Below, piece after piece: positions 50,595 to 58,679 of a DNA stretch of 64,000 bases. The notes beneath the pieces were generated by a model. That model made no database searches. It saw only the letters and a program-made list of their open reading frames with translations, and was not told the DNA's origin. The translations under genes and the position numbers were made by a program. Within the stretch, counting starts at the first letter, position 1. Each line of letters begins with the position of its first letter. Source of the DNA: Phlyctochytrium arcticum (Eukaryota; Chytridiomycota; Chytridiomycetes; Chytridiales; Chytridiaceae); the NCBI GenBank assembly GCA_025602905.1, contig JAHLKI010000019.1, positions 473,749 through 537,748 on the forward strand, written 5' to 3'.

Positions 50595-51137
50595 ATGAAG
50601 CCATTTGTATCATATGTTGGTTCAAAGACGAAAATTATGAATCACATTGATGCCAAGTTACCCTCAGTCATTAATCGCTACTTTGAACCATTTGTGGGTG
50701 GTGGAAGCGTCTTGTTTCATATAGCAGAATCATACAAAGATATTAAGCAGTATTTCATCAATGACAAGGATGCGAATATGACAAACCTGTATAGCGCTAT
50801 AAGAAACAACAAGAAAGAATTGCTTCATGAGCTTTCATCGTATTCAAAAGACAAAGAATCATTCCAAAAGTTTGTGGAGATATTCAATCATGATGAAGAG
50901 CTGAATACCATAAAGAGAAGCGCGCTATATTTGTATCTATTGAAACTATCATTCAACAACAATTTGAAGCACAAGAATGGCAGGATTCATCCGACGTATT
51001 CCGCGAGAAACGCTGCTGCAAAAAAGATTTACAATCCGGACCACATTGAAGGAATTGCGCCATTTCTACAACAAGTGAATATTTTCAACCTGGACTATAT
51101 CAAGTACACTTTGGATCACACTTTCCAGGTACTTTGA
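50595..51137 (+). CDS. D12-class DNA adenine-N6 methyltransferase, truncated
   Basis: ATG 50595. N-terminal motif YVGSKTKI (SAM-binding motif X of Dam-type enzymes), motif I FEPFVGGGSV (residues 31-39), NDKDANMTNLY, a helical target-recognition region (KRSALYLYLLKLSFNN) and VNIFNLDYIKY just before where the catalytic DPPY should come. Coherent sequence ends near 51110, so DPPY and the C-terminal part are absent; the final codons are MULE-B sequence. Viral Dam-like enzymes mark viral DNA, for example against restriction. Non-functional as it stands. Confidence 0.85.
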   Translation: MKPFVSYVGSKTKIMNHIDAKLPSVINRYFEPFVGGGSVLFHIAESYKDIKQYFINDKDANMTNLYSAIRNNKKELLHELSSYSKDKESFQKFVEIFNHDEELNTIKRSALYLYLLKLSFNNNLKHKNGRIHPTYSARNAAAKKIYNPDHIEGIAPFLQQVNIFNLDYIKYTLDHTFQVL

Positions 51138-52680
51138 CGAGACGATGATATGACTCCAAGGGATTGGTGGATGTCATTTGCAAAAGAATCGGCGACTGTT
51201 GGCGGGCGGCCATGGACCAGCACTCCATATTGGCTGCATTGGTCCAATTCCTTCTTAAGTACTTTGCGATTCCGTCAGGTGCCCCAGCGGCAGCTTCTTC
51301 GACAAGGGCTCGGGCTCCCACACGAGTTGTTTTGTTCAACGCATGAATCATTATTTTGAAAGTTTCATGATGGGACGACGTTCGCCTCATCAGTATTCTT
51401 AGTAGGTGCACCTAAAGATCAAATTTAGATGTATGACAAGTTGCGGAAACTTACCACTTGAGTACCTTGCACCACTTGATGTGGACTTCTTCTTCTCCAG
51501 CCTGCATTCCGCGGAAAGTCTTTTTGATTCCGTTTCTCTCAATATTGGATTGGTCAATCTGGATATACCTCGGCTGCCAAACTTTTCCTCCCAAGGCAGC
51601 GATCATGCTACGCAGGCTTTGGAGCCCCTGATGCACCGACTCGCCGTTCTCGACACTCACGTAAAACTGACCGGCTGGAATCCAACTGCCAAATTTGTTC
51701 CGCACCAAAGTCGTGAAGAGGCGCAAATCGTATTTGTTCGTTTTGTGCGTCGAATCAAGAAGAACCAGATAGCTGTTGTCACGGAGGGTCTCCAGTCCCT
51801 TTACAGTAGCAAACGCAAAGCCTTCTCCGGCGTGTGTGTCCTCTTCCTCATCCGAATCAGCATCAACCGAATTATTGGTGGCCGACACCAGAAAGCGTTT
51901 GACCTGGTAGCCGGCGCCCTCCAACTCTTGAATAGCCTCGTTGATGTCTACAGTCTGAGAGGCAGGGGTGACGGGCTGGTCCTTACGCTGCTTCCATCTT
52001 TTATTCCACACGTCCCGCGCGGACACCCGGTCCAGCCCCAAGGCCTTCCCACGCGCAGGAGAATACTTCTGAAGCATGATCTCGGGGAGCGCCGCAGCAA
52101 CATCCTTGGGTGCATAGGGCATCGCTGCTTCCGCCTTGATGATATCCGAAGCATGAGAGCAAAGCCGTTGGTCGTCGACATCAGCAAGCGTGTGGTTTTC
52201 ATGCTGCGGGAAGTTTGGGTGCATCTGAACAATGACGACGTCGGTACCTGGACTTTCAATGACCTGCAGGCGGGCTGGGCATGGGATGGGAGTGAGAACG
52301 GAAGATATCCGCCGCTTCTTTGAACTTTCACCCTCAGTCTCGGGTCGTTGGGTGGATGATTTCCTGTGCTTGGCAAGTTTACATTTGTACGTTGTTGTCT
52401 TGACGCCGTCTGAATCGCGGGTGTGTGATCCAAACCAGTTCCACGCATTGTCGACCAGCTTCCAATCTTCTTTGTAGCGGCTTCGCGCTGCCAAATACTT
52501 GATTGTTCCGCACGAATGTTTCCTGCGTAAAGCTGTTGAGACATTCTTGTTGTGCGAGTGCGTTGTAGGAGACTGATCTTGGATCTTGAGTCTTGACTTC
52601 AACAGTTCAAAGTCCGAGATGCACCTTTCATGTTGTAATTTGTCTTTTTGGGAATATAAATTTCCAGCCAAACAAACCAA
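51111..52680 (-). pseudogene. MULE-B: truncated Mutator-like transposase gene
   Basis: A different MULE family from MULE-A. The frame is open from 52680 without an obvious ATG. It encodes a FLYWCH/zinc-like N-terminus (CGTIKYLAARSR...KCKLAKHRK), then the DDE core: LLDSTHKTNKYDLR (first Asp) and IQIDQSNIERN (second Asp). A 54-nt intron (51465-51412) joins KWCK to VHLLRILMRR, after which TSTNPLESYHRLVK near the exon end at 51133 likely holds the Glu. A second intron would start at 51132 but the gene then meets viral DNA. The C-terminal half is missing. No TIR recognised on either side. Confidence 0.8.
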
Positions 52681-52736
52681 CTGGTTCTTCTACGCCCGAT
52701 ACGCACCCCCGATACGCACCCCAATCCGTCCCAACA

Positions 52737-53063
52737 TGCCCAATCCCTCAAATTTATCCAAATCCGGATATATATCCGCGCGTCCGAACCCAGATCCGAG
52801 TGTTCCTCTGAGTGTTCCTTTCGCGTCCAGAATTGCCAAGATCAGCGAATCAGCGATGAAGGGCAAAGCTGCCAAGCAGACAATCACCGATGCCACCAGC
52901 GAATACTTCGTCAAGAACCCGCTGGATCGGTGGAGTTTTGCACACTTCGAAAACACGCTTAAGCGCAAAGGCTTTAGTGCCGTGGACGTCCCCGCTGCGT
53001 GGCAGGACGGATTGTATCAACAACGAAGAGCGATTCAACACACCACTCGATCTCTTAATCCGG
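52737..53063 (+). CDS. Unidentified exon-like ORF
   Basis: An ATG at 52737 opens a frame that reaches a consensus 5' splice site GTGAGTACAG at 53064. The peptide has a basic start (AMKGKAAKQTI) and a compact region with aromatic residues (NPLDRWSFAHFENTLKRKGF, then WQDGLYQQRRAI). No family recognised and no convincing next exon was found. It may be a host gene fragment or a second gene of a transposon. Confidence 0.35.
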
Positions 53064-53649
53064 TGAGTACAGTGCACAGACGGAAGTCGCCTAGTTCTCG
53101 GGAGAAGCTGCAGAGCCAAGTCGTGCAACACCTTTTCTTCCGCCCAGCACATCGCGCCCATCTTTGTAGATCATCCTGCAAATGATGCTCCCGAGTGTCC
53201 CGGAAGATCTACGACAAGGTGTGATGGGCCATCGTACCAATCCGGGTCTTCCATGCGCTTGCCTTCGTACCATCGCCCATCAGCACGATGCACCCCCTTC
53301 GCCCGGCTCCTTCTACCATAGAGGATGGCGTTGATGTGAGCATAGTTGAGGGTATCAGGAAACTTCACCTGCTCCCTCAGCGTAGCTTGGCCGAGAAACC
53401 TGACTTCGTGCCATGAAGTTCTTCATTTCCTGAAGAGGCGTTTGTGTTCTTGCTCACAATTATTAATGCATGGACCTTTTTTAGCCAACGGCCCAACCCC
53501 GCACCACGGTATTGCGATCCCCCAACGTTGGTGTCGTGCTTAATGGAGACGTTAACGGCAACCATAATATTATCGCAAACCAGTATGAGAGGTTGGTGGG
53601 TTCCTGAGTCAGTACTGAATACTTTCTCATGCTTTGAATTTTTAGAAAT
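53064..53649. other. Unassigned stretch
   Basis: About 585 bp. A minus-strand frame at 53171-53368 has protein-like character (Tyr, Gly, Trp, Asp-rich) but breaks after 65 codons, with continuation only in another frame. A 3' splice-like TTTTTAG ends at 53645. No confident gene. Confidence 0.35.
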
Positions 53650-54231
53650 TTGGACTCCCCAGTCCGGACAAGAGCAGCGCAGAAAGCAAAAGCATCCATC
53701 CAACCCACCATATCTTATGACCGCGAAGTACCGGAGGGAGCCGGTGGCCCAACGATGGTCAATGATGCGGACACAATTTTCATGGCCACAGATCTTATGC
53801 GAAGGGTGGAAGAGGTTGAAAGCATTTGCAATAATGACGCGCAGCTTTGGGGGATAATCAGCCAATATATCGAAATGGCACAACAAGATGAAGATGAAAG
53901 TTTGAAACAAAGGGGGAGGCATTTGCTCAACAGATTCTGGTTTGCAAACATGGTGGAGGCGACCAGCTCTTCCCCTAATACAGAGGAGACTGTTCGCGCT
54001 TACCATGTTCGCATGTGGCTCCAGAGGGATGGGGTCGCTTGTCCTAATGTGGCCGCAAGCTTGGAGGTATTGGGGCGAACGCAATTAATCAAAACACCCT
54101 CTTGGTGGCAGACAGTACTGAGGATTGCACCAAAAGATGCCACATGTGTCCCTTTTCATTGCTTCTCCTCACTGCTCGATGCCTTGGAAAGAATGCGCAC
54201 CAACGAAAGTATCGGCCATGAAGAGGACGTA
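53650..54231 (+). pseudogene. Unidentified ORF fused in frame to Gypsy-B pol
   Basis: About 194 codons without ATG start, running straight into pol sequence at about 54232. It has helical segments (DLMRRVEEVESI, YIEMAQQDEDESLKQRG) and a Trp-rich SWWQTVL. It does not match the protease region of Gypsy-A, which should precede this pol, so it replaces it. Possibly host or other-element DNA joined by a 5'-truncated Gypsy-B copy. Confidence 0.4.
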
Positions 54232-57200
54232 CACCCACTCTTACCGACCCTGCAACCTTTTGCAAAGACAGTCTTTACAGAACTGCGAACACTTCCTCCC
54301 TCCCGCGGCGAGGACGATTTTCAGATTGAAATCGAGGGCGTGGCCAAGCCACTGTCCGTGCCTCTCCGCGCAATGGGACCGAATGAGCTCGAAGAGCTCC
54401 AGCGACAGATCACCTTGCTCCTCGCCAAAGGGTGAATTCGCCACTCCTCGAGCCCATGGGGCGCCGCCGTGCTATTCGCGAAAAAGAAGGACGGTTCTCT
54501 TCGCTGCTGCATCGACTATCGAGGCCTCAACAAGCAGACGAAGCGCGCAGCTCGGCTAAATTCGGCAAAGGAGTTTGGTCGCCACCGGACGGTCGGCAAG
54601 AAGTGGTTTTCGCAGCTGGACATCAAGGATGCCTATCATTGCGTCCGCATCAAGGAGGGTGATATCCAAAAGACCGCATTCAAGACCCGCTTTGGACACT
54701 TCGAGTACGTTGTAATGCCCTTTGGGTTGACCAACGCACCGGCCACGTTCCAGCGGATCATGAATAAGGTTTTTGGGTCCATGTACGATGATTTTGTTAT
54801 CACGTATATGGATGACATCCTTGTTTTCTCCGACACGCTTGAGGATCACAAGCGACATGTCGAGACAGTGCTCAAGGCTTTAGAGTCTAGTGCACTCCAC
54901 GTCAAGCCGTCCAAGTGCGCTTGGGCGACCTCTGAGGTTGAATTCTGCGGCCACATGATGGGCCAAAATGGCGTTCGGATTGCCGAAAGCAAGATCGCCG
55001 CCGTGCAGAACTTTGCGGTTCCTAAGAACTACAAAGACATTCAGTCCTTCTTAGGTTTGACGAATTATTTGTCGGCTTACATCGACAAGTATGCTGAGAT
55101 CGCGCATCCCCTATCGGAGCTCCAGTCCGGTAGTAAACCCTGGCAGTGGGGCGATGCGGAAATGACGGCGTTCAAAACGCTGCGAGAAAAAATTTCAACG
55201 GCCCCAGTTCTTTCGCCGTTCGATCCCAACAAGGAAGTCTATGTCTTCTCAGATGCTTCAGGCTTCGCCATTGGCGGCTGGATTGCCCAACCCGCTAATG
55301 AGGACGACGTTATGCCGTCCCCCCTACCCACCACTGTGGGAGGCTTCCAAAACCTGCCAAGACTCCGGCCCGTCCTGTACTTTTCTAGGAAGTTGCAGGG
55401 CCCCGAGACGCGTTACCCGGTCCATGAGCAGGAACTACTCGCTCTCGTCAAAGTCCTGAAATCCAACCGGCAGTTCCTTGTGGGACGGCACTTCCGCGCT
55501 TTCACCGACCACAAATCCCTGATTTATCTTCAGGAGCAACAGCATTTGAGTCGGCGTCAGGCGAATTGGGTTGAATTCCTTCAACAGTTTGACTTTGACA
55601 TCGAATATTTACCTGGCGAATGGAACACCGTGGCAGATGTTCTTAGTCGCAACCCGTACTACGCCCCTCGCTGTGCGGATTGTGCACAACGCGTTACGCT
55701 CAATGCTATCGCCGTGCACACATCCAAACTGCGAACGCTCGAGCGCACCGCTCCCGGCAGTACAGTGGTAGTCACGGCCAACGCCGCCCGTGCTCGTAAA
55801 CGCACGAAGAAGCAGATCGCCCAAGTGATCGCCCAACTGGAGATCCCTAGCGATCCACTGGATTGGGCCAAGTTAGTCCGCACGGATGACTTCGCACTCC
55901 GGACGTTCAAGACGTTGGAAAAAAAGTCGGAAGCACCCGAGACACTGACGGTGGCAGAACGGCGTTATTCCATAGAGGATCTTTCTGCGGACACCGACGG
56001 CGCTACGCTGCGGTTGCTACGCTATGAGGGTCGTCTCTATGTTCCTGATGCTCTCCGCGGTGCGGTGCTGGCGCAATACCATGACTCACTCCTTACGGGT
56101 GGCCATACGGGCAAGCATTCGACTTTCGGACGATTGCTGGAGAAGTACTTCTGGCCTACTATGGCACAGGACGTTGCTCAATATGTGCAAACGTGTGCTA
56201 CTTGTCAGCGCTTCCGTGGTCCTGCCCGAGGAGTCGGATTACTCCGCTCCTTAGTGCCTGATCGGCGCTGGCACACGATTGGAATGGACCTAGCTTCCTT
56301 ACCCCGCACGGAATCGCGGGGAGGGAAGGATAGCCATAATGGCGAGTACTACGATGCCGTGCTGGTTATTGTAGACTATTTGTCCACTCGTGTGTACCTC
56401 ATTCCATGCAACATGGAAATGTCGAGCAAGGAGCTTGCATACCTTTTTACGGCGCACTTCTTCAAAAATGAAGGAACTCCAAAAGTGATCGTTAGCGATC
56501 GTGACAGCCGCTTTCTGTCCGAATTCTTTAACAGTAACAGGGACAGGCAGAATAGGTCGTAGAGAAACTAGTTGTATTCAGGTCCGGGTCTGTCCTCCCG
56601 CTCTGGGGCGAGGACAGGGGCCCTTTTTATAACAAAATCAACAGAGGTCTACTGGCTAAACTAAGTACAGAAACTCCGCAATGCGGTCTCGGCTAATTAT
56701 CAATTACAGATGTCTATTACTAAGAGTGCGCTTTCGGTTCTACGTATCCTAAATCAAGTCCGCACTGAGGCTGACGGTTAGCGGGGTTCGGGCAGTTCCA
56801 AATGACCGAACTACAACAGACAGCGCCGAGCTGTCACAAATTCTGGCAAGCCTTTACGGCCGGTCTCGGCATCAAGCAAGAGGTTGCTACAGCTCGACAT
56901 CAACAGACTGATGGTAAATGCGAACGCAAAATCCAGTCTGTCAAGAAAGTCTTGAAGGTGTATATCGACCGAGACGGCTCTAACTGGGTTGATATTCTTC
57001 CACTATTGGAGTTTCATCACAACTCGACGCCGACAAGTACCGGTTACGCCCCGTTCATGATCGACAAAGGTCGCCTGCCGACAGTCTTCGCTGAATTCAC
57101 GACGCGTGAAGGTCTCCAAGAGATCTCGGTGCCAACAAAGCAACAAGTTGACCGATTCATCGAAACACTTCGCGAGACTGAACGGATCGTGCAACAAACG

Positions 57201-57791
57201 TTGCGCGATGAACAAGACAAACAAGCCAGGAATCACGACGTCAAACGTCGGACCCTTACGTTTAGCCCAGGGGATTTAGTCCTGCTTAAGCGTAAAGGCA
57301 TCCATATTCCGGCGCTTGGGAAGCTCCCAGAAAAGCTTCGTCAGGACTGGCTCGGACCGTTTTCGGTACTAGAGCGCGGACCTCACCCTGACACTTACAA
57401 GTTGGATATGCCGCATACCTTACGTATGATCCATCCTACATTTCACGTCAATATCCTCAAGGCGTGGAAGTCACCCAATTCCGTCGCTCATAGAGCTTCG
57501 AAGGACGCTCCGGAACCTGTATTGGTGAATGGTGAACAATACTATCTTGTTGAACGCATTCTTGACGAGAAAGTCCGTCACCGGAAGCGCATGTACCTAG
57601 TACAATGGGAAGGCTACGGACCAGAGGAGGCTACTTGGGAGCCGCTAGAACACCTCAAGGAGACGGACGCACTAAAAGCGTGGAACACAGCAAAACCACC
57701 AGTTGCAAACCTTACTCCCGCGCAATCGGCGAAGCGCAAAAATGGACCGACTGCCAACACCCCATCTACGACACCGAAAAAGAAGCGCTAA
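54232..57791 (+). pseudogene. Gypsy-B pol (RT-RNase H-integrase-chromodomain), decayed
   Basis: Parallel to Gypsy-A pol throughout (KTVFTELRTLPPSRGEDDF; YMDDILVF; FSDASGF; ADVLSRNPYY; CATCQRF; VSDRDSRF; chromodomain YYLVERILDEKVRHRKR...YLVQWEGYG). Three defects: TGA at 54433-54435 where Gypsy-A has the Trp of AKGWIRHS; a short replaced or deleted segment after LNKQTK at about 54545-54590; and a 311-bp insertion at 56528-56838 splitting the integrase core. Protease and gag are missing upstream. The 3' part (56839-57791) is otherwise open to its stop. Confidence 0.9.
56528..56838. mobile_element. 311-bp non-coding insertion in integrase (MITE or solo LTR)
   Basis: Aligning with Gypsy-A shows that SEF|WQAF was interrupted. 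AATTCT is repeated at both edges (56522-56527 and 56839-56844), giving a target duplication of at least 6 bp. Ends are TTAACAG and CTGTCACA, weakly inverted. Inside is a CTGTCCTC...GAGGACAG hairpin (about 56588-56616) and TTTTTATAA. Superfamily undetermined. Confidence 0.75.
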
Positions 57792-58466
57792 CGCTTCGGT
57801 GTGTCAGGAAACCTATGTCTGGTCGTTCAATAACGACAGGTCGTACAGTATGACGACGGGCACGAAGATGCATGAGCCCAGCTCTCAACCCTTTACAGGA
57901 CGCGGTCAACGCCCCCACAGGCGACCAGCTACATCTTCTGCCTTTTTCAAGTGGCCACACTACCTAGCGTTCTATAACGCGCATCCAAGGTTGCTCCTTG
58001 TGAACCAAGTGTCTCGCTGGTTCTTGCTTCGGTAGGTCTGATCAACCTGAGCTAAGCAGATGGGTCGTCCATGCATGGGCGTCCAGAGACTGAGATCTAA
58101 TGATTTCTATGGCGTACTCTAACCCAAGAGGCGCAAACAGACATAGTGACCCGTTTCCATTTCCCCTAGTAACTCTTGCCAATGCAAGAGGAGTTTACAC
58201 TACGCTGTCTACACGGCGTGCGCCCGTGTTAAGCGCGTGGACTACTGTTGACTATGGTATCGATGATTCAGAGGGCAAGCGTCTGGCGATGTTCGGCTTG
58301 TGCTCTGGCTTGACCTTTCGGCGTACGTCTGGCGACGTTCGGTACGCGGGATCGTCAAGTAGGTTGTCGGTGTCTTGGCCACCTGTAGTTTCCTCGCTTA
58401 ACAAGGACCCCGAACTTGAGACTCGCCATCATGCCTCCGACCGATTCTGAACGAGTCTGAGGGGGG
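57792..58466. other. Gypsy-B 3' non-coding segment
   Basis: Between the pol stop and the right LTR. Shares patches with the Gypsy-A equivalent (GCGCATCCAAGGTTGCTCCTTG; GGTCTGATCAACCTGAGCT; GTCTGGCGACGTTCGGT) and ends in a GAGTCTGAGGGGGG polypurine tract. Confidence 0.75.
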
Positions 58467-58679
58467 TGTAGCGGATCTGGGCCCTTGCGGCGCAGTAGCG
58501 CAGTAGAGCAGTCCAAGACTGCGCAGTGATCTTTCACACTCGTACCATCCGGTGTCTACCACCGGAGTCCGGTAGCAACCGGGAGTGTTGCGCCACACGC
58601 GTGATATAGTTTAGTTTTTTTTCCATATAAAAGGCCGGCGGTACGCCGTTGTAAACTCTAGCTTACTTTTATTCTTGCA
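58467..58679 (+). repeat. Gypsy-B right LTR
   Basis: 213 bp; preceded by the polypurine tract and about 97-98% identical by eye to 43352-43564. Confidence 0.92.

Larger units (their letters stand above)
43990..51110. mobile_element. Endogenous small DNA virus element (polinton-like virus / virophage type), defective
   Basis: A 7.1-kb AT-rich block with compact, intronless, closely spaced genes unlike host or transposon genes around it. It carries a recognisable virion-assembly and replication set: probable major capsid (46139-47389), minor capsid (47930-48649), packaging ATPase (48683-49204), primase (49029-49958), DNA adenine methyltransferase (50595-51137), plus small ORFs, a tRNA-like sequence and structured intergenic repeats. 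Left-side genes are on the minus strand, right-side genes mainly on the plus strand. ATPase and primase are truncated against each other and the methyltransferase is truncated at the right boundary, so the element cannot be complete. No integrase, maturation protease or protein-primed polymerase is visible; they may lie in the deleted part. Boundaries are estimated from composition and broken genes. Confidence 0.75.
43352..58679 (+). mobile_element. Gypsy-B: disrupted Ty3/gypsy chromovirus footprint
   Basis: Two 213-bp LTRs (43352-43564, 58467-58679; TGTAGCGG...TTGCA) share the same length and differ at about five positions. No matching target duplication is visible (TTTAT on the left, CTCGC on the right), so they may belong to one rearranged element or to two. 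Between them are a gag-like remnant, the viral block, a MULE fragment, unidentified DNA and a damaged pol. Pol is closely related to Gypsy-A (same domain order and a similar chromodomain). Confidence 0.7.

Noticed and set aside
43990..51110. Viral block as a full-length polinton/Maverick
   Set aside because: No protein-primed DNA polymerase, retroviral-type integrase or adenovirus-like protease visible, no long TIR pair; prim-pol replication gene instead.
53377..54084. 235-aa minus-strand ORF left of Gypsy-B pol
   Set aside because: Antisense to the plus frame that continues into pol; no recognisable motif. Kept as unresolved rather than called.
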